Shown here in pieces: positions 11,735 to 21,983 of a stretch of DNA of 64,000 nucleotides. Position 1 is the stretch's first letter; each line of letters opens with the position of its first letter. The notes below the pieces were generated by a model, which saw nothing but the letters and a program-made list of their open reading frames with translations, was not told the DNA's origin and made no database searches. This DNA comes from Hymenopus coronatus (lineage: Eukaryota; Arthropoda; Insecta; Mantodea; Hymenopodidae): contig CM060888.1 of assembly GCA_030762935.1 (NCBI GenBank), positions 119,237,468-119,301,467 on the forward strand. The letters are read 5' to 3'. The position numbers were made by a program, and so were the translations under genes.

Positions 11735-11960
11735 TGTAGTGTCGTGGTGGCATGTCGCCCCTTATTCAAGAAACCCCGAGTTCGGATTTCGGTAAGGTTC
11801 AGTTAACCGGAAATGCTTTTTTTTTTTAGGTTTTCCCTGATTTTGAGAAGACAAATGTAGAGTAACTCTAAGCTCTATGGACTCCGGGCTCATGTGAGCA
11901 TCAATTCATTCATCATCCGATATGACTACTAGGTTCAAGGACGTTAAACTAAACAAGAAA
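11735..11960 (+). mobile_element. tRNA-derived SINE (family with GACGTTAAAC tail)
   Basis: A tRNA-like head, TGTAGTGTCGTGGTGGCATGT, is followed 30 bp on by the box B-like GAGTTCGGATTTCG. An AACCGGAAATG-T(n) stretch, a body and the 3' end AGGACGTTAAACTAAAC follow. Two other SINE families here carry a similar GACGTTAA(A) end. Function is inferred from the box A/box B layout. Confidence 0.6.
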
Positions 11961-13999
11961 CATAAAAGGTGTAGATGTATGTACCTCGCAAGTAGCAATG
12001 CATTTCTTTATTCCCCTTCAAAAATAAAATGTGTTTTTAAAGATAGAAGAAATCATTAGACAATGGCCCTTGCAATAACACCTCGAATTTTTACCATCTG
12101 CTTCTTGATGGCCTTTTAGTAATGTTTATAATGTTGCCAAACATTCAATGTGTGTGTGTGTGCGTGTGTGTGTGTGTGTAAGCACCAGCGTACAAATGAT
12201 CATAGAAGTTATGAAAATTACATTGTATTTCAGTTAGTTTCATTTTATCTTTAATGCTTCTTGGAAACAAAATGGAATTCACATAATCATTATCAACAAT
12301 AAGAGGTTACTGAAATCTGATTCACATAGTTCATTAAAATAAGCCGGGATGAAGTTGGTGTACTATATGATAGATAATACCGGCAACGCCCAATATAACG
12401 GTCTTAACAATCTTTCAGTTAACTAAAAAAATGGTATCATTTATGTTAGAAATGTGCGAATTCTCTTGCTAATCTGTCCATCTGGATTCTGTCTGTGGTT
12501 TGGAGGTATATCTTTGTTAGGATTGGATTAAATTAACTACTTCACCTTTCCCGTTCCACTATTCTCCCTCTTAATTCCCTTCCTACGTTAATCAACTTCA
12601 CATCGTTATGCTACGAGTTATAATCGGACGCGGGTTCACTACACGGTGTTTCACGTTCAATTGCTGATTTCAGAACACTGTCTTATCAATTCTTTTGGAG
12701 CTAGACATGAGTCTATTCGCCTCCCATTTTCTAGGATGTGCCTATACTTTCACTATTTTGGCTACTTTCATTGATTTTATTGGCTGAGAATATGTTGTAT
12801 TTTTAAATTTAGTCGCGTTTTCATTTGGGTTTCACAATTTTAGACGCCACGCTATGTTCTTATTGCTACTAACATTTTAACACGCCTGATTGCCCATTCT
12901 AAGTTTGGTGGAGCGTGAATTTCGTCTGGGTTTTTCCCATCATTGTCTGCAGCTCGGAATTACTAGGGTTTTAAATGCCAGCTTCCTTTTGTTCCTTATG
13001 GATCGTCTTGTCTTTTCCTTGCTGGACTCATAATCTTTCTTATTTCGAAGCGACTTTATTTCTGATTCTGTTTCCCTTTTAACATAGCTAGCTTTATTTA
13101 AGTAGTTTTGATTCTGTTTTTAATCGCGATTGCGTTCTATTTATTACTTTATTTCCTTAAATATCTCTGTTTATTTGCGTTATTTTTCTTTCTTATTGAT
13201 TTAATTTGTTATATTTCATTCCTTCCTTCACGCTTTATTATTATGTTATTACTATTTATCTTTCGGTTTTTATCACCTCACCTCTAAAATGCTTTATTTT
13301 TACATTGTCACTTTAATAATGAAAGTTCACCTTCAACGATATTCCGGGTCCAACCTAATAACTTCTATTTATGCACTTATTCATAGAAGGCTTTGACCCA
13401 TTTTACCCTACAGAGTTGACCTTCTGTTGCCATGATTGCTTATTTATATTTGACATTTATCAAATGTGTAATGAATTCCCCCAGCAAGCCTTGCTGGCGC
13501 TGTCTATTAGGACTTCATTCAGAACACTCTCCCATAATAAGAAGAAATATGTGGTTTTAGTCTATTATTCGAAATGCACTGGCTGGTATCTGGCATGGCA
13601 AATAGTTAAAGGGTGATTCCATGACCTGCATATTCCCCCAACCTAAATCTTTTGGAATTTTCTATTTTGGGGAAACCTTAAAACATTAGTTTATGCAGCA
13701 GACATCCCGGGTGAAGAAACTCTGAATCTACGTGTCATGGAATCCTACGAAATCATATGACACTGACTGGAAGTATTTGACATTTCACGCTTCGACGAGT
13801 GCATGCATTTCTAGACGCAAAAGGACATTTGCGGCATTTTCTATAAATGTGTGTGTGGAACACCTCCTACCAACGTCAAAAATGGAATAATGTGTCACTT
13901 TAAAATGTTTTAATTAAACGAACTTTGAACCTCAATAAATCCAGAATGAAGTAGTGTATTGTTTGAACAGAGTACCTTGAGAAGGAGTTGTCATTTGCA
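11961..13999. other. AT-rich DNA with a T-rich strand; no gene recognised
   Basis: Contains a GT microsatellite at about 12150-12180. From about 12900 to 13330 the plus strand is strongly T-rich with few A runs, a skew typical of LINE 3' untranslated regions on the plus strand or of an old insertion. No reverse-transcriptase motif was found. The open frame at 13371-13616 has no recognisable motif. Confidence 0.35.
12148..12180 (+). repeat. (GT)n microsatellite
   Basis: About 33 bp of GT repeat with one GC interruption, not inside a recognised family H copy. Confidence 0.9.
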
Positions 14000-14830
14000 T
14001 GACAAACGAATAGCCTTTGAAGACTTCTTCATTCTGGATGACTTTTATATAACTGGCAAACCTTACTGCATAACTCCTTAAAACACTCAATTTACGTCAT
14101 ATGTTTTTTTTTTATTACAGTTAAACCTTTTTGATGTAGTCCGGATTATTGGTTTAATTTTGAGCCATTTAAACTTTTCTTAAACAGGAAGACATCTTTC
14201 TTCTAATTCAAAATCTTCTCGGGCTTCTAGCCAGGTAAAAACTTGGCTTGACACCAACATTTCGAAGAAGTGCATCTTCCTCGTCTTCAGGGTGAACTGA
14301 TGGTTTGAGCTTGCGGAGACTGGTATTTATAAGAGCTGGGATGAAGCTAACATCTGATTGGTTCGCGTGATATTATGGCCTGGTATTTAAGATGACTGAG
14401 AATACCAGTCTCCGCAAGCTCAAACCATCAGTTCACCCTGAAGACGAGGAAGATGCACTTCTTCGAAACGTTGGTGTCAAGCCAAGTTTTTACCTGGCTA
14501 GAAGCCCGAGAAGATTTTGAATTAACACGTCGCCAGGAAAGCTTCAGTTCTTATCTTTCTTCTATTTTCTCGTTTGTTTATTCCTGGCAAGCAAAGAGAT
14601 TCGAATTTCCATTGTTTCACATAGCGACCGGCCTTTAAAGGACGAGACTATCGCGCTAGCCTTGCATTTTTTTATTTCCCTTCTACTTACAAGGAAGCTA
14701 GTAGTATGACAAATTCTGCTTATGTTTATCTTGATTAGCATCATGTAGATAACAGATTAATGTTTTGAATAAAAGGTTTACTTACCGAACAGCTAGAGGA
14801 CATCATGTGAATGGAACATGTTAGATTTTT
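14000..14830 (-). mobile_element. family H 5' half, split by a Penelope-like insertion
   Basis: Runs from AATAGCCTTTGAAGACTTCTTCATTCTGG to CATCATGTGAATGGAACATGTTAGA, the body-to-5' part of a minus-strand copy. It is interrupted at 14206-14552 by the palindromic insertion. It belongs to the GCTAGAGGACATC variant and is followed at once by a second 5' end, an arrangement repeated exactly at 19.2-20.3 kb. Confidence 0.8.
14206..14552 (-). mobile_element. Penelope-like element fragment: long palindrome with 12-bp TSD
   Basis: A 347-bp insertion bounded by the duplication ATCTTTCTTCTA (14194-14205 and 14553-14564). It consists of 124-bp inverted arms (14204-14327 and 14401-14524) around a 73-bp spacer. 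The arms differ only by a CpG-type change that I could see. Each arm contains CTGAAGA, an 8-bp stem and CGAAACGTTGG (right arm 14438-14474), a sequence type I associate with the pseudo-LTRs of Penelope-like retroelements. The TSD length and inverted arrangement also fit that group. No GIY-YIG or reverse-transcriptase sequence is present, so strand is arbitrary. Confidence 0.6.
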
Positions 14831-14976
14831 GCCCTTCTACTTAAGGAACCAAGTATTAGAACAATTTCTGCTAATGTTTATCTCATTATCATGAAGAGGA
14901 TAGGAGAATAAGATTTTTAACAATAATTTGTTTTAGAGATATCGAGAAAGTCATGTGAATTGATCACATCATATTT
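14831..14976 (-). mobile_element. second family H 5' end fused to the copy at 14000-14830
   Basis: GCCCTTCTACTTAAGGAACCAAG ... CATGTGAATTGATCACATCA is the first ~145 bp of another family H unit. It is joined without spacer to the preceding 5' end. The same junction occurs at 20134/20135. Confidence 0.85.
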
Positions 14977-15280
14977 TTTTCTTGTTATTGTCGTACAAAA
15001 GCTCAGACAGATTCCTCGATGCATTCACACAATTCAGAGAGTTCAATTAAACGTTTTCAACAATTGCAAGGTCATTTCTAGAAAAGGCAAGGAGAAGCTA
15101 ATGAGCAACATTTTTATTTGAATAGAAAAGATAATATCAAAAAATGCAGCGTTCCCTTATTCTATTCTACGTTCTTTGGAATAGGTAAAAGAACAATCGT
15201 TTTAAAAATGCAAACATTTCATTGATCATTCAGAGAAACAGCAAGAGAATAATACGGGTTTTTTTTTGTTTTGTTTTTTT

Positions 15281-16080
15281 ACTTTTTCTATGTACATAGT
15301 GTATAGAGAAGGTATTGTAATGCACTCAAAATTCGATACCGAGATTTCACCGGAAATACATGTTTTGGAAAAAGGTCCGTGTGTGTCTGTGTGTGTGTGT
15401 GTGTCTGTGGACAGCATAGCTCAAAAACGAAAATACCGTTGAATACCAAACTTGGTATTTAAGTTTGGTATCTTCCAAGGATGCGACACGAAGATTTTCA
15501 AGAAAATCCCCCACCCCCAACTACCCTTTACATGGAACTTTTTTCAAAAATTTTGATTTTCTTAAAAATGGCTCTAACGATTTTGATTAAAATAAGGTAT
15601 ATTAAAGATATTTACCTGACAAATAAATTGTATATCTTGAATTTTCTGGGAATAGCCTCTGAAGACTACTTTATTCTGGATGAATTTCACGGAATTTTGC
15701 ATAACTGCTAAACCGTAAGAGATGGGCAAAAACTTAACGCACAAAAAAGGTAGAGCACATCAAAACACACAATTTATGTTATATACATTTTTTTCGTGGA
15801 ATTGATCGTTTTTGACACATTCCTTGTTTTTTTGTTTCAGCTATGAAAAACATACTTTTCTCATACAGGAATATGTCAACTGCAGTCACATAGCAACCAG
15901 ATTTTGAATACTAGTTTAGCCTATAGTACTCCCGTATTTCCCTTCTGCTTACAAGGAAGCAAGTATGACTATTTCTGATAATTTGTTCTCGATTAGCATG
16001 AAGTAAATAGAAGCATAAGCATTTTAACAATAATTTGTTGCAGAGAGGTAGAGAAAGTCATGTGAATGGAACACATCAGA
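15281..16080 (-). mobile_element. family H copy, full length
   Basis: Starts, after a T run, ACTTTTTCTATGTACATAGTG and ends CATGTGAATGGAACACATCAGA. The hairpin, CA/GT tract (15380-15405) and palindrome (about 15440-15470) are all present. Confidence 0.92.
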
Positions 16081-16227
16081 CTTGTTTTAAATGATGCATG
16101 TTTTAACGTGGGGGAAAATTGGCCAAAGGCCAATAGAAAAGAGAAAGATGTTTTAAAATGATATTATACCTCAAAAATGTCATTGCTTATACAGGTTTAT
16201 TGTTGAAGATGAACGCAATGTTCTGAA

Positions 16228-17205
16228 CATACTAATATAGTAAAAATTAGCAGAAATAGTCTTATCAGAAGTCTTAAGTAGAAGAGAAATAAGGGAAATG
16301 AAATGGCCTGTTATTTATGGACGCTCTTTAACTGCTCAGTGTCCCATTCTATATTGGGCGTGAAAGATCGCTTTAATTTTGCTCAGAGGCCTCTCTTATC
16401 AGGCCTGAAGTTCTTACGCCCGAAAAAATCCATCGTCCTCCGCCGGGTTTGAACCCGCGACCTTGGGTATATGAAGTTAGCATGGTAACCATTACACCAC
16501 GGAGGGCGACGAGAAATAAGGAAGTACCATAGGTTAAAGTGATAGTCAAAAGCTGCTATGTCACTGAAATTCCTTTGTTTGTATGTATGGACAGGAGTTG
16601 ACAAATTCCTGTGTGAGAGAATTTGAGTTTTTCAAAGCTGAAACCAAAAACAAGGAATATCTCAAAAACGATCAACTCCATGAAAAATATATATATACAA
16701 CATCAATTGTGTGTTTTAATGTCCTCTACATTTTTGTATAGTAAGTTTTTGTCCATCTCTTACGGTTTAGCAGTTATGCAAAATTCCGTAAAATTAATCC
16801 AAAATAAAGTAGTCTTCAGAGGCTATTCCCAGAAAATTCAAGATACACATTTTATTTGTCACGTAAATATCTTCAATATACGATACTTTAATCAAAATCG
16901 TTAGAGCCATTTTTGAGAAAATCAAAATTTTCAAGAAAAGTTTCCTGTAAAGGGTAATTGGGAGGAGGAGAGATTTTTCTCAAAATATTCGTGTCGCACC
17001 TTTGGAAGATACTGAACCTAAATACCAAGTTTGGTCATTTACCGAGTTATCGTGTCCACAGGCACACACGGACCTTTTTATGAAAATACTTTTGGATACA
17101 AGGGACCGTAAAACATATATTTCCGGTTAAATCTCGGTATCGAATTTTTGGTGACATGCAACACCTTCTCTATACACTATGTACATAGTATATGTATAGA
17201 AATTA
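16228..17205 (+). mobile_element. family H copy split by a SINE
   Basis: Lacks the extreme 5' end. AAAAATTAGCAGAAATAG (from 16242) continues through the SINE at 16295-16510, and the body resumes AAGTACCATAGGTTAAAGTGATAG. It ends at the hairpin CACTATGTACATAGTATATG with an eroded terminus. Confidence 0.88.
16295..16510 (-). mobile_element. tRNA-derived SINE family E, 11-bp TSD
   Basis: A 216-bp insertion with duplicated GAGAAATAAGG (16284-16294 and 16511-16521). On the minus strand the head reads CCTCCGTGGTGTAATGGTTA (box A), an anticodon-arm-like region, then GCGGGTTCAAACCCGG (box B). GGCGGAGG closes an acceptor-like stem. A body with TTTTTTCGGGCGTAAGAA and CTTTCACGCCC follows. The second copy is at 28090-28305. 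It is probably SINE rather than tRNA gene, because the body and TSD show retroposition. Confidence 0.88.
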
Positions 17206-17376
17206 AAAGGGAACTGAACTAAATAAAATAAAGATCTTAGTTTTCAACTTTATTTGTTTAAAGTATTTATTTTAAGTACTAACTTATACATATCTTATTT
17301 AACTAGCTTGAATGTCCTAATTGTTGCCGGAGTAATTAAAATGAAGTACAGTGAAAAAATATGGTCTTACTAGAGC

Positions 17377-17476
17377 TTATTTCTCTATTTACATCTTATT
17401 AATACAGATAAATATGTATTACTTACTTATTTCTCTATTTACATCTTATTAATACAGATAAATATGTATTACTTAC
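17377..17476 (+). repeat. two-copy tandem repeat, 50-bp period
   Basis: The unit beginning TTATTTCTCTATTTACATC and ending ATGTATTACTTAC occurs twice with no visible difference (17377-17426, 17427-17476), so it is a recent duplication. Confidence 0.95.
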
Positions 17477-17721
17477 ATTGAAATCATAATGAAAGGGCTA
17501 AACTCCCTTATTAACTTTAATTACTTAACTAAAACTTTTTAAGAACATTTTATACCCAAATAAAAGAATAGATACTTTATAGATAAAGGTAAAAATATTC
17601 TTCCACTCCGTTGTACGTGTAAGCAGATTACTTCAAGATAAAAAGATTCTCAAATATTTTCTAAGTTCTTTTATGTGTAATAGCTTTGAAATAGTTCTCT
17701 TAAAATGAACATGAAAACTAA

Positions 17722-17752
17722 AGAAAGAAAGAAAGAAAGAAAGAAAGAAAAG
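17722..17752 (+). repeat. (GAAA)n microsatellite
   Basis: About seven GAAA units. Confidence 0.9.
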
Positions 17753-17789
17753 AATATTGATATGTAGTTGAAAAGGGTACATAGCGTAT

Positions 17790-18250
17790 ATCTAAAAATT
17801 AAAACCAATAACAAAGAATGCATCAGAAATGTTGAGCATCACAACAAACTTTGATATAAAGTGTGTGGTTTAACAAAATCTAGATGTCTTTGTATTAACA
17901 TTTTGTGTATCTCTTATAGTTTGCCTTAATGCAAACGTCAGTTATGATGAAGAGAGCTTCAGAAGCTATTTGCAAAACAGGTAATATATACACTTTATTT
18001 ACCTTAAATATCTGAATCATACATTTTAAGCAATATCGATAGACCCATTTTTGAGAAAATAAAAATGTTACATGTAAACCGCAGTTTCGTTTGGAGGCAT
18101 TTTACCGAAAATCTTAGTAGTTCATTCTATATGCAAGCGCGTGCGGATCTTTATCTTAAAATATTTTTGCAAGGTGTTTTCAAAACAAACATTTTAGATG
18201 AAATATCAACATAAAATTAAATGTATAACGTCCTCTACTAACTGTTAGTA
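17790..18250 (+). mobile_element. family H, degenerate internal and 3' part
   Basis: AAACCAATAACAAAGAATG, then AGTGTGTGGTTTAAC, CTCTTATAGTTTGCC, GAAGAGAGCTTCAGAAGCTATT and CCATTTTTGAGAAAATAAAAATG follow the family H order. The terminal hairpin is not recognisable. Confidence 0.65.
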
Positions 18251-18474
18251 GTAAAGAAATTAATAAAAATCTGGTGTGAAGTACTAGCAACGTACTCTAC
18301 ATTTTCACAAAATCCCGTGTTTGCAAGAAAGTATTAAATTGTTCTATCTAGCTTACGTTATTCAGATACACTACTCTTAACTTACATTGTGCTCTATGTG
18401 GTTGGTCGCATACACATTAAGCAAAACCAGACAATTATTCACATATCATAATAAGGTTTGTTACTCTTAAGCTT

Positions 18475-18621
18475 ATGCAGGGGCACCATAACAGAGTGAT
18501 AAGGTCGCTCGCCTCTCACCTAGGCGGCTCGGGTCAAATACTAACACGTGGTAGTTGTGGTGCACAAAGTGTCGAGAAGCATCTGAATGGGGGTTTTCTG
18601 GGCCTTTCGGTTATCCCTGCC
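18475..18621 (+). mobile_element. SINE family A, tRNA-like head (left half of split copy)
   Basis: GGGGCACCATAACAGAGTGATAAGG is a box A-like head, followed by CTCACCTAGGCGGCTCGGGTCAAAT and the core GGGTTTTCTGGGCCTTTCGG. Family A sequence resumes after the SINE inserted at 18622-18820. Confidence 0.7.
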
Positions 18622-18820
18622 TTTTTTTTTTTTTTTGAGCAGCATTTAACGCCCGCTTTAACTACTTATGGCACCGCAGGCGGTGACGCTGATGACACAT
18701 GAATGATGGAGCACCGGTGGAATGCGATGGTGGGGGAAACCGGAGTACCCGGAGAAAACCCGCCCCAGCGCGGCTTTGTCCACCACAAATCTCACTTGGG
18801 ATTGAACCCCGGCCCTCGCC
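18622..18820 (-). mobile_element. SINE family B with conserved central core, nested in a family A SINE
   Basis: A T run of about 16 (18622-18637) marks the reversed A tail. On the minus strand the order is box B-like GGGGTTCAATCCC, TTTGTGGTGGACAAAGCC, then the core GGGTTTTCTCC-GGGTACTCCGG-TTTCCCCC. TTCCACCGGTGCTCCATCATTCATG, CACCGCCTGCGGTGCC and the tail AAAGCGGGCGTTAAATGCTG follow. The same order is seen at 21984-22200, and a 3' stub at 23792-23844. Confidence 0.8.
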
Positions 18821-19040
18821 CTTAATTCCACCAATTTCTGCATAATCATTTTTCCTGTCATCCACATGGTTTACATTTCATATGATCTACCTCCTCATGT
18901 TCATACCAGGCATTGGGCTGATCCCCGATCTCAAGGTACTCTAAGCTGCCTACTCCTCAACGGCTATCTGACTCCAGGTATTGGCTTGTAAGTCCTTCAT
19001 ATAAAGAGGGGAAGCAGGAGAAGAAAAGGAGAAGAAGAAA
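18821..19040 (+). mobile_element. SINE family A, right half of split copy
   Basis: CTTAATTCCACCAATTTCTGC and CATTTCATATGATCTACCTCCTC match the internal part of the family A copy at 9134-9446. GGCTTGTAAGTCCTT also matches its 3' portion (CAGCTTGTAAGTCCTTG). Confidence 0.75.
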
Positions 19041-19121
19041 TACTGCTTTTCTGCTGCATCCTTAGAATCTGCTACTGAACTGAAATACAAATTCTATGTG
19101 ATTTTCCATTTTTGAGTTTTT

Positions 19122-19154
19122 CTGCTCTCTCTCTCTCTTTCTCTCTCTTTCTCG

Positions 19155-19190
<36 letters not shown>

Positions 19191-19192
19191 AG
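19122..19192 (+). repeat. (CT)n then (CA)n
   Basis: About 48 bp of CT-rich repeat followed by about 22 bp of CA, just outside the family H copy that starts at 19213. Confidence 0.9.
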
Positions 19193-19212
19193 GAATCTCA
19201 ATATAGATTTTT

Positions 19213-20134
19213 AACTTTCTCTACACGTTCATGTACATAGTGTATAGAGAAGGTGTTGTAATGCCCCAAAAATTCGATTCCGAGATTTCACCGGAAAAAC
19301 AACTATTGGGTCCCCTTGAATCCAAAGAAAGTATTTTTAGAAAAAGGCCCGTGTGTGTATGAGTGTCTGTGTGTGAGTGTATGAGTGTCTGTGTGTATGT
19401 GTGTGTGTGTGTGTATGTGTCTGTGGACAGCATAACTCAAAAACAAAAGACTTGGTATTTAAGTTTGGTATCTTCCAAGGATGGGGCTCGAAGTCTTTCA
19501 AGAAAATTCTCCCACCACAAACTATCCTTTATATGGAACATTTTACGAAAATTTTGATTTTCTCAAAAACCGCTCTGACGATTTTGATTAAAATACCTTA
19601 TGTTTAAGATATGCTTATGACAAACAAAATGTACATCATAAATTTCCTGGGAATAGCCTCTGAATACCTCTTCATTCTGGATGACTTTTGTGAAACTGGC
19701 AAACCGTAAGAGATATGCAAAAACTTAGTACACAAAAAATTTAAATCTTATTAAAACACCAATTTATGCTATATACATTTTATTTTATAGTAAACCTCTT
19801 TCGAGATATTGCGATTATTGGTTTCAATTTTGAGCCATTTAAGTTTCTCAAACGGGAAGACTTCTGTCTTCTCCTTTCTCGTTTCTTTATTCTTGGAAAG
19901 CAAATAGATTTTAATTTCAATTGTTTCACATAGTGCCTGGGTTTAAAAGTCGAGATTATGGCTTTAGCGTATGCATTTTCTTATTTCCCTTCTACTTACA
20001 AGGAAGCTAGTAATTAGATTAATTCTGCTGATGCTTTTCTTAATTAATATGATGTAGATAACAGATAAATGCTTAGAATAAAAGGTTTGTTTACCGAACA
20101 GCTAGAGGACATCAAGTGAATGGAACATGTTAGA
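19213..20134 (-). mobile_element. family H copy, full length, GCTAGAGGACATC variant
   Basis: Starts ACTTTCTCTACACGTTCATGTACATAG and ends CATCAAGTGAATGGAACATGTTAGA. It includes a long GT tract (19350-19425) and the palindrome near 19445-19475. It is fused to a second 5' end, as at 14.8 kb. Confidence 0.92.
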
Positions 20135-20270
20135 TTTTTTGCCCTTCTACTCAGAAGGAACCAAGTAATAAGGACAATTTCTGATAATGTTTATCTCGGT
20201 TATCATGTAGAATAAGCTTTTTAACAATGATTCGTTATAGAGAAAGTCCTGTAAATGGAACACATTAGGT
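20135..20270 (-). mobile_element. second family H 5' end fused to the copy at 19213-20134
   Basis: GCCCTTCTACTCAGAAGGAACCAAG ... GTAAATGGAACACATTAGG. The junction with the preceding copy is essentially the same as at 14830/14831, so the fusion was copied as a unit. Confidence 0.85.
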
Positions 20271-20584
20271 TTTTGGATGGAATGCAATATTGTATTACCC
20301 TAGGCGAGACATTGAAAAATTAAGTAGGCAGGTTGCTTCTGTTGGTCCGGAAAAAATGATAAAGACCTGCCCAAAAATGGAAATATCCAGGATTTAGTTC
20401 AGAATTCACTTAAATTTTAAAAGCAAGAAAGAAGTTATTTGGGAAATAAAAATGTACAAAAATAAGTGATACATTCACATACCATTTTGCCATCTTATGG
20501 TTTTATCAGCCATAACAGGCAAAACGTGAAGTGATGGAAGTATTACTTGTACAACCTTTAATAAATTGCATGGCTTTCCAAACG

Positions 20585-20700
20585 GATGGCTCAGGCGGAT
20601 TAGTCTGTGACTCGCTTTCTGGAGATCGTGGGTTCAGCTCCCATGGCCGGCCAAACTCACTCATGGGTTTTTACTGGAGCTTCTTCATGTAGCAACTCAA
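20585..20700 (+). mobile_element. tRNA-derived SINE head (family F)
   Basis: GGATGGCTCAGGCGGATTAG (box A-like) is followed by GATCGTGGGTTCAGCTCCC (box B-like) and CATGGCCGG. The tRNA-like part is clear, but only one copy is seen and the 3' boundary is unknown. It may extend into the GC-rich stretch that follows. Confidence 0.6.
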
Positions 20701-21070
20701 ATGCTGAGTAGGATATCATTACATCCTGTGAATTTTCCGATTCACCATTTCTTAACCATCTCTTTCATGACTGAAGGACCACGCGATGGTGTCCTACGGA
20801 TTGCGGCCAAATGGTGGGTTATGCCTTGTAAAAAGTTATCCTGGCGGGACGCCTCATCTGGACCCACTATCGGGTTTGGGGCTTCCTCTGGGGTTCCGCC
20901 GGGGCTCATGAGGAGGACCATGGACGGCATTGGAGACGTTCTAACTGCAGCAGTTAAGAACACCGTCCATTCTTGCGCCCATCGTCTTCCGATCTGTTCA
21001 CACTTCGTACCTACCTAGGGCCATTCAAGAGGCAAAGGGCCACAAGAGACTGCATCCAGTGCTCTAACCC
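20701..21070. other. GC-rich island of unknown nature
   Basis: About 350 bp clearly richer in G+C than its surroundings, open on both strands (plus 20701-21018, minus 20742-20963). There is no motif I recognise. It could be the body of the adjacent SINE-like head or part of an exon-derived or retroposed sequence. No splice or start context favours a real gene. Confidence 0.35.
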
Positions 21071-21726
21071 TTGGAGATCCAATCCGTATATGATATTAAT
21101 TTCAGATCTTTCATGTTGTAGTGAAATATTTGTGTAACGAAATATAAACTAGAAAATGAAAGGCTCACAATTTACCAACTGGCTCTATATGGAGACAACT
21201 GAAAATACGTAGGGAATAAGTTATTAAAGATTTTTATTTAATTTCGTTAGTGTTACTCTGAATTCTATTATTGTACTTGCTCTTTTCCTGTCGGTAACAA
21301 CACAATTCCTTAAAACTCACCTCTTCAGGTTCCACGCTATTGGATAACTGGACAGATAATTTTAACAAGGCTTGTTCTGCGTCAATTTTCCACCTTGATG
21401 GACAGATGTCGAAAACCACGGCCGGTAAATTTCTCTATTAGCGTCGGTAACACAATGTAGCGTCGCTACAACGCAGAGCGCAGATTGGCATGTAAATTAC
21501 AGCCATTATATTCTTCACCTCCATACCAAAGGGCTTACAGGGTTAATTACTCTAACGCCATTTAGTATTTTAAAATTGAAGGGATCATCAATATTCATGT
21601 ACTCTAGCTTGCTTAAAGACTTTCTGAAGGAAGCATTTAACCCTTGCATACCACATCAGATCAAGTTGAGCAACAATGGATAAAAATCTAATGCATTACA
21701 TTCACTTGAGGTTCTATACTCTTTTT
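21071..21726. other. no recognisable feature
   Basis: No repeat or coding motif recognised. Confidence 0.4.
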
Positions 21727-21983
21727 ACTTTCTCTACATGCACTATGTACATAGAGTATAGAGAAGGTATTGCACTCCACTCAAAAAAGTCGATACCGAG
21801 ATTTCACCAGAAATATATGTTTTAGGGTCCCCTGATTCCAAAAAAAAAAGTATTTTCAGAAAAAGGTCCGTGTGTGTGTCCGTGTGTCAGTGTGTCCATG
21901 TGTCCGTGTGTCCGTGAACGCGATAACTCAAAAACGAAAAGTCGGTAGAATACGAAACTTGGTATTTAAGTTTAGTATCTTCC
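21727..21983 (-). mobile_element. family H, 3' third only
   Basis: Starts ACTTTCTCTACATGCACTATGTACATAG and is cut off inside TAGTATCTTCC by the family B SINE. The body does not resume beyond the SINE. Confidence 0.88.

Noticed and set aside
16430..16510. A functional tRNA gene on the minus strand
   Set aside because: Boxes A and B are good, but the sequence continues into a body shared with 28090-28305 and is bounded by a TSD, so it is a SINE.
19213..19260. Terminal hairpin of family H as a transcription terminator
   Set aside because: The hairpin plus T run looks terminator-like, but it occurs at the end of every copy on either strand with no associated gene. It is better explained as a transposon end structure.
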